Numbered from the stretch's first letter, positions 34,111 to 42,564 are shown. The stretch is DNA of 64,000 nucleotides from Streptomyces sp. DT2A-34 (GCF_030499515.1 NZ_JASTWJ010000001.1:4630001-4694000); one strand, 5' to 3'. Numbers and translations are program-made. Notes: generated by a model from the sequence alone, not told the origin.

Positions 34111-35754
34111 TCAGTACCGCGGATGCACCAACGTCGACACCCCCAGCCCCCCGACCCGAGTCCCCTCCGCCACCCCCGCGTCCGCCACCAGCCCCTCCTG
34201 CGTCAACGTCCCCAACCGCGGCGCCCCCTTCCCCTCCCGGAGCCGCAGCGCCGGCCGCTCTCCCCGCCCCGCGAGGATGAACCCCCAGTCGTGCGGTGCC
34301 CCCGTAGGGCCTGCCGAGCGGTCGGGGCCCGGGGCGAAACGGGAGTCGCGGCCCCGGACGCAGTACGGGGCCGTGCGCAGGCCCGCCGCGCGGAGTGTGG
34401 TGTCGACGGTCCAGAAGCTGCGGGGGCGGGAGGAGACCGGGCCGGCGTGGACGGCGAGGCGTCCGCGCGGGGTCAGGGCGCGGCGGGCGAGGCCGTAGAA
34501 CTCCTGTGAGTACAGCTTGGTGCTGGCGGTGATGCCGGGGTCGGGCAGGTCCGAGATGACGACGTCGTACGTCGCCGGCGGCACCGCCCGCAGCCGGCGG
34601 AAGGCGTCGCCCGTCATGACGTGGACGCGGGGGTCGTCGTAGGCATGGCTGTTCAGCTTCGACAGGGGCGGGTCCCGGCGCGCCAGCCGCACCACCGCGG
34701 CGTCGGCCTCGACCACGTCGACCCGCCGCACGCCGGGGTGGCGCAGCACCTCGCGCGCCGCCAGCCCGTCGCCGCCGCCGAGGATCAGTACGCGCGTGTG
34801 GTCGCCGCTCATCGCGGGGTGGACCAGCGCCTCGTGGTAGCGGCGTTCGTCGCGGCCGCTGACCCTCAGGCGGCCGTCGAGGAAGAGGTCGAGGGGGCGG
34901 CCGTGGGTGCCGCCGGTGATGACGACCTCCTGGACGTCCGTCTGGAGCGCGACGCGTACGTCCCGCCCGTACACCGCGTGCCGGGCCGCCCGTTCGAAGT
35001 CGTCGACGAGGACAGCGGCCGAGGCGAGGACGCCGAGCACCGTGACGTTGGCGATCACCAGCAGCCAGCGGGCGCGGCGGCTCAGGTCCTCCCGGAACAG
35101 GCCGAGTACCAGCGCGCCGCCCGCGACGGCGTTGACGGCGCCGGTGATGAGGGTCGCGGTCAACTGGCCCAGCAGGGGCAGGAGAAGGAAGGGGAAGGCG
35201 AGGCCGCCGACGAGGGCGCCGACGTAGTCCGCGGCGAACAGGTCGGCCACCGCGCCGCCGGCGTCCTGGCGCCGGATGCGCTGGATCAGCTCCATCAGCA
35301 GCGGCACTTCGGCGCCGATCAGCAGGCCGATGGTGAGGGAGAAGGCGACGAGGAGGCAGCGGGGACCGTTGGCCCACATGCCGCCCCAGTCGCCGGTCCA
35401 GGCGAAGACGGCGTACAGGGCGAGCGCGCTGCAGCCGCCGACGAGGGCGAGCACGGCCTCGACGGCCCCGAACCCGGCCGCGGCGAGCGGGCGCAGGCGT
35501 TTGGCGACGAGGGAGCCGATGCCCATCGCGAAGACCATGACGGACAGCACGACGGAGGCCTGGGTGACCGAGTCGCCGATCAAGTACGAGGCGAGGGCGA
35601 CGAGTTCCAGTTCGTATACGAGTCCGCAGGCGGCGCAGACGAAGACGCCCGCGAGGACCAGGAACCGGCCCGTGCCCGGCCGGACCGGGAGCCGCGCGCG
35701 GCCGCCCCGGGGCGGCGCTGTGCCGGGTGGGGCGGGTGCGTGCGGCTCGATCAC
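34111..35754 (-). CDS. Membrane-anchored polyamine aminopropyltransferase (spermidine synthase-like)
   Basis: 547 residues. About seven membrane helices occupy residues 30-245 (for example [20 protein letters not shown]). A spermidine-synthase fold follows from about 265: [19 protein letters not shown], then [20 protein letters not shown] (the SAM/dcSAM-binding GGGDG), [16 protein letters not shown] and [10 protein letters not shown] (the catalytic D-x-P-D). Such fusions are common in Streptomyces and their true substrate is debated, since a speD partner is not adjacent. The C-terminus is extended by about 40 residues after WGFILAGRG. It acts at the inner membrane face. Confidence 0.9.
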   Translation of the reverse strand: MIEPHAPAPPGTAPPRGGRARLPVRPGTGRFLVLAGVFVCAACGLVYELELVALASYLIGDSVTQASVVLSVMVFAMGIGSLVAKRLRPLAAAGFGAVEAVLALVGGCSALALYAVFAWTGDWGGMWANGPRCLLVAFSLTIGLLIGAEVPLLMELIQRIRRQDAGGAVADLFAADYVGALVGGLAFPFLLLPLLGQLTATLITGAVNAVAGGALVLGLFREDLSRRARWLLVIANVTVLGVLASAAVLVDDFERAARHAVYGRDVRVALQTDVQEVVITGGTHGRPLDLFLDGRLRVSGRDERRYHEALVHPAMSGDHTRVLILGGGDGLAAREVLRHPGVRRVDVVEADAAVVRLARRDPPLSKLNSHAYDDPRVHVMTGDAFRRLRAVPPATYDVVISDLPDPGITASTKLYSQEFYGLARRALTPRGRLAVHAGPVSSRPRSFWTVDTTLRAAGLRTAPYCVRGRDSRFAPGPDRSAGPTGAPHDWGFILAGRGERPALRLREGKGAPRLGTLTQEGLVADAGVAEGTRVGGLGVSTLVHPRY

Positions 35755-35834
35755 GTTGCCGACGGTACGTTACGCCTGCGGCACGCTGGGTCACCCACAC
35801 GTGTGTTGTTGACGCGGGGGACGTTTGCGTCGCC

Positions 35835-36392
35835 TCACACGCCGGACGGGCTGAGATCGCCTCCCCGGCGCCGGGAAGTGCCCGGCACCACCCGCACCCC
35901 CACCCGCGTCCGGGTGGCCACCAACTGCCCGTCCTGCGGATACGCGTGCCATGTCCGCCAGTGCATCTGTCCCTCCTGACGCTGGGCCAGCATCGCCGTG
36001 AAGGCGTGCGGACTGCCGGGGAACACGCCGGCGAGGCCGTGCGGGTGGTCGGCCACCAGGGCCAGCAACTCCTGTGCGCGGCCCGCGAACTGACCGGGTG
36101 ACAGCACTTCCACCCGGGCCGCGAACTCGTACTCCCAGTCGCCCACCCGCTTGGCCACCCCGAGCGGAAGCGGCGTGCTGCTGCCCGGCATGCATGCCAC
36201 GGTCTCCGAGCAGATGCCCCGCTCCTCCTGCAGGAGTACCTGGTGGGACGCCCCGAGCAGTCTCAACTCAAGCTTCGCGCCGGTCAGTTCGAGGTCGAGT
36301 GTGGCCAGTGCGGGCAGCGGCTCCCGCCCCAGGGCCCAGGCGAGGTCGGCCGCGCGCGTGTCGGTATAGGCGGTGTTCAGGGTCGTGAGCAT
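35835..36392 (-). CDS. DUF2617 family protein
   Basis: 185 residues. The conserved pattern LELTGAKLELRLLGASHQVL, ETVACMPGSSTPLP, WEYEFAARVEVLSP and HWRTWHAYPQDGQLVATRT is the actinobacterial DUF2617 signature. Function is unknown. The last residues (RRRGGDLSPSGV) are encoded by an intergenic repeat unit whose reverse complement reads AGCCCGTCCGGCGT, so the original C-terminus appears to have been replaced when the repeat inserted. Confidence 0.88.
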   Translation of the reverse strand: MLTTLNTAYTDTRAADLAWALGREPLPALATLDLELTGAKLELRLLGASHQVLLQEERGICSETVACMPGSSTPLPLGVAKRVGDWEYEFAARVEVLSPGQFAGRAQELLALVADHPHGLAGVFPGSPHAFTAMLAQRQEGQMHWRTWHAYPQDGQLVATRTRVGVRVVPGTSRRRGGDLSPSGV

Positions 36393-36688
36393 GGATGGGC
36401 TCCGCTAGCACGCAAAGAAAGGGAGGTATCGGTCTCCGGCGCACCCCCGGCCGACACCGGGAGGTCGGCCGGGTCAGCCCAGTCGGCCGGTCAGAAGGGG
36501 TGTCCGCGGGACGTCCGAGGGGCTGCGTTGGTGAATTTCACTGAATCATGAACGGTGGCGCCGTCACAGCGTTTTTACCCAAGTTCGTAGGGTTTCCATC
36601 CCTCAGAGGGCTTATCAGCTCAACTGTTCAACTCCGGCGTACGCCGGGCGCACCTGTCCGCCGCCGAAAGCCGTACGAAAAACAGCAA
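36393..36688. other. Intergenic stretch without a gene
   Basis: Between the DUF2617 start and the terminator at 36689 I see no credible coding frame. The only structure is a perfect 14-nt palindrome CCGGCGTACGCCGG at 36634-36647 and a small CCCTCAGAGGG hairpin near 36600. The part nearest 36393 must carry the DUF2617 promoter. Confidence 0.5.
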
Positions 36689-36718
36689 AGCGGGGCCGGT
36701 CCAGGCACCGGCCCCGCT
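36689..36718 (-). terminator. Terminator with T-rich tail
   Basis: A perfect 12-bp stem (36689-36700 with 36707-36718), loop CCAGGC, followed on the minus strand by TTTGCTGTTTTTC. It is a textbook intrinsic terminator for the gene ending at 36761. Confidence 0.85.
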
Positions 36719-36760
36719 CCTTCCGGATGCGGTTCCCTCGGAGAGCTCAGCTGCCCCGTG

Positions 36761-37018
36761 TCAGCTGCCTCCGCCACCACATCCGCCCCCACCCCCTCCT
36801 CCGCCGCAGGACGACCCGCCTCCGCAGGACGAGCCGCCCCCGCAGGACGAGCCACCGCTGCTTCCCCCGCCGGCCCACCAGCCGCCGCTTCCGCTGCCGT
36901 GCGAGCCGCTCCGACGGCTGTGCGTGCGGTGCGCCGAACCTCCGCCGGCGCGTGCCATGGCCACGACGATCACCACGAACAGCAATGCGACCAGCGCCCC
37001 GATGAAAACTGTGATCAC
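36761..37018 (-). CDS. Small membrane protein with Gly/Ser/Cys-repeat tail
   Basis: 85 residues from GTG at 37018; GGAAGGAGG eight bases upstream decides this start over a longer frame. One N-terminal membrane helix (VITVFIGALVALLFVVIVVA) is followed by a basic His/Arg/Ser stretch. The tail is built from three SSCGGG repeats and then a poly-Gly run ending CGGGGS, with four Cys in all. Topology suggests the tail is cytoplasmic or external depending on orientation. The composition recalls Gly/Cys tails of TPM-type membrane proteins and, superficially, heterocycle-forming peptide precursors, but no modification enzyme gene is adjacent. Function unknown. Confidence 0.75.
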   Translation of the reverse strand: MITVFIGALVALLFVVIVVAMARAGGGSAHRTHSRRSGSHGSGSGGWWAGGGSSGGSSCGGGSSCGGGSSCGGGGGGGGCGGGGS

Positions 37019-37158
37019 GGCGTCAGCCTCCTTCCGTTCCCCCGAAGCGGACCGAGGCGTCCCCCCGTGGGCGCCTCCCGCTCGGTGCGTGGAAGTCAGA
37101 TGCCCGGCCGTCTCACGGCCCAAAGCAGAGTTGAGCAAGTCCAGAGCTTGGGCGCAGG

Positions 37159-38349
37159 ATGACCGGCATGACCTCCACCTACCGCCCCCTGCTCAACCGC
37201 CGTCTCGCCGAGTTCGGGACGACGATCTTCGCCGAGATGTCCGCACTGGCCCTGCGCACCGGGTCCATCAACCTGGGCCAGGGCTTCCCCGACACCGACG
37301 GCCCCGAGGAGGTCCGCGAGGCGGCCGTACGGGCCCTGCGGGACGGGCGCGGCAACCAGTACCCGCCGGGCCCGGGCGTCCCCGAGCTGCGCACCGCGAT
37401 CGCCGCGCACCAGGAGCGGCGCTACGGGCTGTCGTACGACCCCGACACGGAGGTCCTGGTCACCGCGGGCGCCACCGAGGCCATCGCGGCCACGCTGCTC
37501 GCGCTGCTGGAGCCCGGCGACGAGGTGGTCGCCTTCGAGCCGTACTACGACTCCTACGCGGCCTGCATCGCCATGGCGGGCGGCACGCGGGTGCCGGTCA
37601 CCCTGCGTCCGAGCGAGGGAAGCTTCCGGCTCGACCTGGACGAGCTGCGCGCCGCCGTCACCGACCGCACCCGGCTGCTGCTGATCAACACCCCGCACAA
37701 CCCCACCGGCACGGTCCTCACCCGCGAGGAGCTGGCCGCGATCGCCGAGCTGGCCGTCGAGCGGGACCTGCTCGTGGTGACCGACGAGGTGTACGAGCAC
37801 CTGGTCTTCGACGACGCCGAGCACCTGCCGCTGGCCGCCTTCCCGGGGATGCGGGAGCGGACGGTGACCATCGGGTCGGCGGGCAAGACGTTCTCCTTCA
37901 CCGGCTGGAAGGTCGGCTGGGTGACCGCGGCGTCCGGCCTGGTCACGGCCGTGCGGTCAGCGAAGCAGTTCCTGACCTACGTCTCGTCGGGGCCGTTCCA
38001 GTACGCGGTCGCCGAGGCCCTCGCCCTGCCCGACAGCTACTTCGCGGCCTTCCGCGAGGACATGCTGGCCAAGCGGAACCTGCTGGCGACGGGGCTGACG
38101 GAGGCGGGGTTCGAGGTCTTCAAGCCCGCCGGCACCTACTTCATCACCACCGACATCCGGCCCCTCGGCGAGAGCGACGGCTTCGCCTTCTGCCGCGCGC
38201 TGCCGGAGCGGGCCGGGGTGGTCGCCATTCCCAACGCGGTCTTCTACGACCACCGGGAGGCGGGGGCGCCGTTCGTGCGGTTCGCGTTCTGCAAGCAGAC
38301 GGGGGTGCTGGAGGAGGCGGTGCGGCGGCTCAAGGCCCTGGCGGGCTGA
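37159..38349 (+). CDS. Class I/II pyridoxal-phosphate aminotransferase
   Basis: 396 residues. Motifs: INLGQGFPDTDGPEEVREA, YPPGPGVPELR, INTPHNPTGTVLTREELAAI (substrate-carboxylate and PLP-ring Asn), TDEVYEHLVFD (PLP-pairing Asp) and TIGSAGKTFSFTGWKVGW with the Schiff-base Lys. The sequence is closest in character to kynurenine/glutamine transaminase and methionine aminotransferase (YbdL-like) enzymes; databases often call such proteins DapC. Whether it uses kynurenine, made by the genes 10 kb away, is unknown. It is a single gene, upstream ATG at 37159, convergent with the GNAT gene. Confidence 0.92.
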   Translation: MTGMTSTYRPLLNRRLAEFGTTIFAEMSALALRTGSINLGQGFPDTDGPEEVREAAVRALRDGRGNQYPPGPGVPELRTAIAAHQERRYGLSYDPDTEVLVTAGATEAIAATLLALLEPGDEVVAFEPYYDSYAACIAMAGGTRVPVTLRPSEGSFRLDLDELRAAVTDRTRLLLINTPHNPTGTVLTREELAAIAELAVERDLLVVTDEVYEHLVFDDAEHLPLAAFPGMRERTVTIGSAGKTFSFTGWKVGWVTAASGLVTAVRSAKQFLTYVSSGPFQYAVAEALALPDSYFAAFREDMLAKRNLLATGLTEAGFEVFKPAGTYFITTDIRPLGESDGFAFCRALPERAGVVAIPNAVFYDHREAGAPFVRFAFCKQTGVLEEAVRRLKALAG

Positions 38350-38356
38350 CGCCCGG

Positions 38357-38381
38357 GGCGGCGTCGCGGGCTGTCGCCGCC
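38357..38381. terminator. Hairpin between convergent aminotransferase and GNAT genes
   Basis: GGCGGCG (38357-38363) pairs with CGCCGCC (38375-38381) in the 37-bp gap between the two stop codons. Probably a bidirectional terminator; the stem is short. Confidence 0.4.
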
Positions 38382-38386
38382 TTCGC

Positions 38387-39253
38387 TCAGACGTTCTGCC
38401 GGTGGGTGAACCCCAGGGAGGTCAGCCCCTCTGCCCGGCAGAGGCGGTCAGAGGCTCCCCCTACCTCAGTCTGAAGGAGCTGGTACGCCGCACCGTGCGA
38501 TTGCCCCCAGTACATCGCAGCCCGCCACAAGAGGCGCCCGAGGCCGTTCCCTCGCTGCTCGGGCAGGACGCCGAAGTATTGCGGCATGAGCTGGGCCGCC
38601 CCCACGGCATCGGGGCGCACTTCCATGGGCCCGATGGCGCCGGCGACCCTTTGGTTGAGTACGGCCACCAGGACGGGGCCAACCGTCCCCTCTTGCATCT
38701 GCTGTTGGAGGAAGGCGAAGCCGTCTGCGGCCATCTGCTCGGCGAAGGGGCGGAAGGTGTGCCGTACGTCTTCGGGCCACTCCCCGAAAGGGCGCACAGG
38801 CCCCTCCGGGGCCGGGCACGGGCCGGTTGTGAAGTCCTTGAGCTGCACACGGACTCCTCGCCCCGGGTGCGCCTCCGGCCCCAGGAAACGGACGACGCGC
38901 GCCTTTGCGGCGCTGGTGTCGGCGGCGAGCTTCCGGGCCAGCAAAGAGGCACTGGAGTGGACGTCGGGGCCGATGCCGTAGACGTGCACCTTGACCGTGC
39001 CGGAGCCTCGGCGCGAGAAGGTGGGGATGAGTGTCTCGCTGGGGCTGTGCACCACGTTCTCGACCAGCACATACTCGTCTTTGGCATCCAGCCAGCGGAT
39101 GTCCTTGTCGTACCGCAGGAAGCGTTCGGTAGGGGCGGCGATCAGGGTGTCGGTGAAGAGGTCCTCGGTGAGGACGGACGGGTGTACGGGACCAAGGGTC
39201 GGTACGTAGGGCACCGTCACCACTGGACGAAGCCAGTCCCAACGGAATCGCAT
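38387..39253 (-). CDS. GNAT-family N-acetyltransferase next to the RiPP remnant
   Basis: About 288 residues from ATG at 39253 (a GTG at 39277 would add eight). The C-terminal third is a GNAT domain: GAIGPMEVRPDAVGAAQLMP, the acetyl-CoA loop FGVLPEQRGNGLGRLLWRAA (Q/R-x-x-G-x-G) and LLQTEVGGASDRLCRAEG. The N-terminal 170 residues are unusual for a GNAT and may bind a peptide or other substrate. A terminator at 39283-39318 separates it from the small peptide gene, so it is transcribed on its own. It may be a tailoring enzyme of the decayed peptide cluster; that is inference from position. Confidence 0.8.
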   Translation of the reverse strand: MRFRWDWLRPVVTVPYVPTLGPVHPSVLTEDLFTDTLIAAPTERFLRYDKDIRWLDAKDEYVLVENVVHSPSETLIPTFSRRGSGTVKVHVYGIGPDVHSSASLLARKLAADTSAAKARVVRFLGPEAHPGRGVRVQLKDFTTGPCPAPEGPVRPFGEWPEDVRHTFRPFAEQMAADGFAFLQQQMQEGTVGPVLVAVLNQRVAGAIGPMEVRPDAVGAAQLMPQYFGVLPEQRGNGLGRLLWRAAMYWGQSHGAAYQLLQTEVGGASDRLCRAEGLTSLGFTHRQNV

Positions 39254-39282
39254 GCGGGCAGCGTACTCATCTCTCACGTGGG

Positions 39283-39318
39283 GCTCGGGCCCTGACGCAG
39301 ATACGCCGGGGCCCGAGC
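39283..39318 (-). terminator. Terminator after the small peptide gene
   Basis: GCTCGGGCCC (39283-39292) pairs with GGGCCCGAGC (39309-39318), a perfect 10-bp stem with a 16-nt loop, 23 bases after the stop of the peptide gene at 39342. Confidence 0.65.
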
Positions 39319-39341
39319 GGATGTGACCGGATGCGCGTTGA

Positions 39342-39509
39342 TCAGTTGGGGTTGTCGTCGCCCGCGGCGCAGGAGCAGGCGGCGCCCTCGCTCAGGGTGT
39401 CGGCGTTGGGCTCGATGACGAGCGTGGGCGTGGCGACGACGCTCGTGGGCAGTGCCGGGCGGGTGACCGGCGGTCGGCCGGTCGAGATCGTGACGGGTAC
39501 AGCGGTCAT
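39342..39509 (-). CDS. Putative RiPP precursor peptide
   Basis: 55 residues from ATG at 39509 (MTAVPVTISTGRPP ...). The start overlaps the stop codon of the radical-SAM remnant (ATGA), with AAGGAGATGG upstream. A Thr/Pro/Val-rich leader-like region is followed by LVIEPNADTLSEG and a short C-terminal core containing two Cys (AACSCAAGDDNPN, Cys45 and Cys47). Its size, the position beside a SPASM-type enzyme remnant and the small Cys-containing C-terminus fit a ribosomally made, modified peptide. No known precursor family is matched. With the adjacent maturase truncated it is probably no longer processed. Confidence 0.5.
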   Translation of the reverse strand: MTAVPVTISTGRPPVTRPALPTSVVATPTLVIEPNADTLSEGAACSCAAGDDNPN

Positions 39510-39810
39510 GAGTTCACCATCTCCTTGGTGTCTCCGTGCTGGCAGTACAGATTCAGTGGCGCCTTCGCCTCCTGGTAGACCTTGGCGAGCGGCCTGCACA
39601 CCCGGCAGGAGCCGGAGAGCGAGCAACCCGTACAGCCACCGGTGCGAAGCATGAGGCGGTCGGAGATCTCCCCGAGCCGTCGGAGGCCGTCGATGCCCTC
39701 GGCCATGAGGTCGATCTGGTCATCCCGGCCGATCTTGCAGATGGAGACCTTGGCGTGCGGGTCGGCATGGAGGTCCGTGCCCGGCCCGGCAGCGCGGGCA
39801 GCGGCACTGG
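39506..39810 (-). pseudogene. Radical-SAM/SPASM maturase remnant (C-terminus only)
   Basis: From about 39790 down to the stop at 39506 this frame encodes the C-terminal SPASM part of a radical-SAM peptide maturase: TDLHADPHAKVSICKIGRDD, LMAEGIDGLRRLGEISDRLM, then GGCTGCSLSGSCRVCRPLAK and LYCQHGD. The order C...C-x2-C-x5-C-x2-C...C matches the second part of the SPASM iron-sulphur signature, and the first Cys and the whole radical-SAM TIM barrel (CxxxCxxC) are absent. Upstream of about 39815 the DNA is instead the XRE gene in a different frame. A deletion joining the two genes is the simplest reading. Confidence 0.7.
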
Positions 39811-40214
39811 GGCCGTGACGGCAGTTCCCGGACGATCCGGGTGTACTGGGCTGCCAGGCGCCAGCGGGCGGCGTCAGCGACAGCCGCGCGCATTTCCTGG
39901 TGGGGACGGATCGGGCCGTCCTCGGGGGAGTCGTACGTGGCGAGCACGGCGGAGAGCACGGGGAGCGCCTCGTGGACGCGAGTGTGAACCGGGCCGCGGT
40001 CGGTCCGCAGACGCATGGGGTCGACGCCGACGGCATCTGCGATGGCTTCGAGCGTGGAGTCGCTGACGCCGCGCTCCCCGCGCTCGATCTTACGGATGGT
40101 TCCGAGAGACACCCTGGCCGCGTCGGCGAGCTGCTGCTGCGTCAGCTTCGGGCGCATGACGCTGCGGTAGTAGGCAATTCGCGCGCCCACTCCGCGTTTG
40201 CTGTGTGCGGACAT
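39720..40214 (-). pseudogene. Truncated XRE regulator joined out of frame to the radical-SAM remnant
   Basis: From ATG at 40214 (GGAG five bases upstream). Residues about 5-65 are a helix-turn-helix: ARIAYYRSVMRPKLTQQQLA, then AARVSLGTIRKIERGERGVS and LEAIADAVGVDPMRL. The following helical part (VLSAVLATYDSPEDGPIRPH, RWRLAAQYTRIVRELP) is the beginning of a longer C-terminal domain that stops being recognisable near 39818, where the frame enters the radical-SAM remnant and ends in an Arg/Pro/Cys-rich shadow sequence at 39720. It may still bind DNA but lacks its normal C-terminus. It was probably the regulator of the peptide cluster. Confidence 0.65.
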
Positions 40215-40320
40215 ACTGACTCCAGTTCGGTACGCCGACTCCGAACCGTACCCGCGCCGAGACACTCCGTGTGCATGAGACGGCCCGCCAGCTCTGACTG
40301 CGGGGCAGCAATCGTTCCCC

Positions 40321-40962
40321 TCAGCTCTTCACGATCTCGGTGAGCTGGGTAAGGCTGTCGATACGCCAGTCCGCCGCCGCGACGACTTGCGGGTCTTCGG
40401 CCCACAAGCAGCCCCACGGGCCACGGCGGAGGTGCGCGGTACGCAGGCCCGCCGCCCTCGCCGGGAAGACGTCGTTGGCCGGGTGGTCACCGACATAGAG
40501 GGTCTCGCTCGGAGCGGCCCGCGCCACCTCCATCACCCGCCGGAAGAACTCCGGGTGGGGTTTCGCCACCCTCCACTCCCCCGAGGTGACGATCAGATCC
40601 GCCGGGAGCTCCAGGGCACGCAGCAGTTCGCCCGCACGGAGGGTCTGGTTGCCCGCGATGATCACGCGGACGCCTAGCGTGAGCAGCGCGGACAAGGCCG
40701 GGCGGACGTCGTCGTAGAGGTCGCTCTCGTCGAGGTGCTCACCGCGGCCGGCGGCCTCGCGGGCGTGGTACTCGGCAACGACGTCGATGCCGGGGCGCAC
40801 GAGTCGGAGGGCCTCGGCGTTGTCGTGCCCCTGAGCGACAACCGCCCCCACGAGCGCGGAGAGGGTGTGGCGCGGGACGCCGAGCCAGTCGGCCCAGGAT
40901 GCCCAGTAACGATCGTCCCGGGTGATCGTCTCGCCGACGTCCAACACAATGGTCTCAATCAC
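40321..40962 (-). CDS. HAD-superfamily hydrolase
   Basis: 213 residues from GTG at 40962. HAD motif I is reduced: IETIVLDVGETITRDD has D-V-G-E where active phosphatases have D-x-D. Motif II is VRVIIAGNQTLRAG, motif III Lys lies in EWRVAKPHPEFFRRV, and motif IV is TLYVGDHPANDVFPARAAGL. The second Asp of motif I, the general acid, is Gly/Glu here, so phosphatase activity may be weak or altered to a beta-phosphoglucomutase/haloacid-dehalogenase-like chemistry. Substrate is unknown. It lies upstream of the XRE/RiPP remnant in the same direction. Confidence 0.82.
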   Translation of the reverse strand: MIETIVLDVGETITRDDRYWASWADWLGVPRHTLSALVGAVVAQGHDNAEALRLVRPGIDVVAEYHAREAAGRGEHLDESDLYDDVRPALSALLTLGVRVIIAGNQTLRAGELLRALELPADLIVTSGEWRVAKPHPEFFRRVMEVARAAPSETLYVGDHPANDVFPARAAGLRTAHLRRGPWGCLWAEDPQVVAAADWRIDSLTQLTEIVKS

Positions 40963-41508
40963 CCCTGGGAGCCTACGGCGCTGAAGGCCGCCGCTGCGTG
41001 GGGGATCTACGCCGTCGACGCCCGGCTGCACGAGCGGCCGTCGGCACCGCGCCGGTGCTGCTGTGGGGGCTCGTGTCCCACTCGGTCGTGCTGTCGATGG
41101 CGTAACCGAGCCTGCCTTCGCCGCCTGGTCGCTGTACGTGCTCGACGGGCGCCGGCTGTAGGCGAGGACGCCGGCCTACGCAGGCCGGCGGAACCGTGAA
41201 CGGTTCCGGAAGCTTATCCACAAGCTGTGGACCGGCCGACCGCGCCCAGCTGCCACTGCTGGTCCACAGCAGCGTACGGCTGCTGATCACCCTCGGCGGG
41301 TCCGGGTTCTACGAGCCGAAGCCCCGCTTCCTGTTCCCCGCCTTCCCCTCCTCCTTCCGCTCGCGCAAGCACTGGTACGCACGGCGAGAGCCCGGCCCGG
41401 CACGCGGCCGTAGTTGCCGGTGCCCTGGGCCGGGCTCTCCCTCGCCCACGGCGCGTATCCGGTCGTGATGGCCGATACGCCGCCGTAGGCCACGCCTGCT
41501 GTCGCGGC
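40963..41508. other. 546-bp region with no intact gene
   Basis: No frame in this stretch looks like a whole protein. Short plus-strand segments read like fragments of a coding sequence in different frames: VLLWGLVSHSVVLSMA around 41055-41105 and TEPAFAAWSLYVLDGRRL ending at a stop near 41161. They suggest a decayed gene, possibly from a mobile element. A long hairpin at 41386-41439 closes the region. Confidence 0.4.
41386..41439 (-). terminator. Terminator of the YbjN-type gene
   Basis: GAGAGCCCGGCCC (41386-41398) pairs perfectly with 41427-41439, and the inner GGCAC/GTGCC extends the stem. It lies 70 bases after the stop codon at 41509. Confidence 0.6.
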
Positions 41509-42042
41509 TTACTCGCCGTCTTCTTCCTCGGGCTTCTCCGCCTCGTTGATCTCCTGCTCCAGGCCGAGCTGCTCGACGAGCCACTTGTCGAACTCGATGG
41601 CGGCCCGCACCCAGCTGACCGTCGACGAGACGAAGTGTTCCAGGGCCACGCCGGTGCCGATCAGCATCTGCGCCTCGCCGATCAGGCGGACGGTGCCGTC
41701 GTCGTGCGTGTGGCTGTAGACCTTCGGCCACAGGGTCCGGCGGTTCCAGTCGTCGATCGACTCGAGGAGCTGCGGCTTCTCGTCGATCTGGTGGGGCCGG
41801 TCGTAGAACGTCCGCACCGAGAAGACCTGCTGGTCGCCCTCGCCGCGGAACATGAAGTACGTACGGAACTGCTCCCACGGCGCCGCGAGGTCACCCTCGT
41901 CGTCGACGACGTACTTCAGCTCCATCTGGTCCAGGAGCTGCTTCACGAGGTCCTGATCCGGGACTACGGGGCCGGGCGGCGGGCCGGGCTGCGGCTCGGG
42001 CTTGCCCCCGAAGTTCGGAATCGAGGACGGGTCGATGGACAT
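41509..42042 (-). CDS. YbjN domain-containing protein
   Basis: 177 residues from ATG at 42042; AGGAG eight bases upstream supports it. A Pro-rich N-terminus (PNFGGKPEPQPGPPPGP) precedes a domain resembling YbjN/type III secretion chaperones: LVKQLLDQMELKYVVDDEGD, FMFRGEGDQQVFSVRTFY, LWPKVYSHTHDDGTVRLIGE and VSSTVSWVRAAIEFDKWL. The acidic tail ends KPEEEDGE. The domain is widespread in actinobacteria; role unknown, probably protein-binding. Confidence 0.85.
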   Translation of the reverse strand: MSIDPSSIPNFGGKPEPQPGPPPGPVVPDQDLVKQLLDQMELKYVVDDEGDLAAPWEQFRTYFMFRGEGDQQVFSVRTFYDRPHQIDEKPQLLESIDDWNRRTLWPKVYSHTHDDGTVRLIGEAQMLIGTGVALEHFVSSTVSWVRAAIEFDKWLVEQLGLEQEINEAEKPEEEDGE

Positions 42043-42168
42043 ACAAGGCACTCCTGCGGTCGTCTGGCTCGTCCGGCCATCGCTGAGACCAGACGTATAG
42101 TCCACCCTCTCTCTCTTGGCCCATGCACGGCAACCTGCCTGGCTGACGGGCTTCCGCTGTGTGCCGGA

Positions 42169-42534
42169 TCAGCTGGGTGAGTACCAGAATCCCGGCCCCA
42201 GCCCCTTGGCCCGTCGAAGCTCCAGGAAATACCGGCGCGCCCCCTCCTCGCGCCAGTCAATCCCGTCGACAGCCCCGGACCCTCCACGTAGGCTCCGGCC
42301 TCCCGCCTGCCGCTGCAAGGCCGGAGGGAGATACATGTGCACGGTGCCCGACTTGTGCGTTCCCTCGCAGAAGAAGCGGACGCCGGCCTTGCGGAGGATC
42401 GCTGCCCGGCCTTCCCAGTTCTCAGCCGCGGACCACCGTTTGCGGTAGACCGCACCGGTCGGCTCCTCGATCCACCGGGCATGGACCACTGGCTCGGCCT
42501 CCGGCCTCGCGATCGTCTTCGCGTGCTCGTCCAT
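42169..42534 (-). CDS. Hypothetical protein
   Basis: 121 residues (MDEHAKTIARPEAEPVVHAR). It contains VYRKRWSAAENWEGRAAILR, RFFCEGTHKSGTVHMYLPPA and RRYFLELRRAKGLGPGFWYS. There is no signal peptide or membrane segment. Basic residues and the W/Y content suggest a small globular, perhaps nucleic-acid-binding protein, but I recognise no family. It lies between clpB and the YbjN gene, in the same direction, with a terminator in front of it. Confidence 0.6.
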   Translation of the reverse strand: MDEHAKTIARPEAEPVVHARWIEEPTGAVYRKRWSAAENWEGRAAILRKAGVRFFCEGTHKSGTVHMYLPPALQRQAGGRSLRGGSGAVDGIDWREEGARRYFLELRRAKGLGPGFWYSPS

Positions 42535-42564
42535 CACGGCTGATGCGCTGGACGGACGACTGCA

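Noticed and set aside
36761..37018. Microcin-B17-like precursor
   Set aside because: The Gly/Cys tail is similar in composition only. The protein starts with a membrane helix and no cyclodehydratase or dehydrogenase gene is adjacent.
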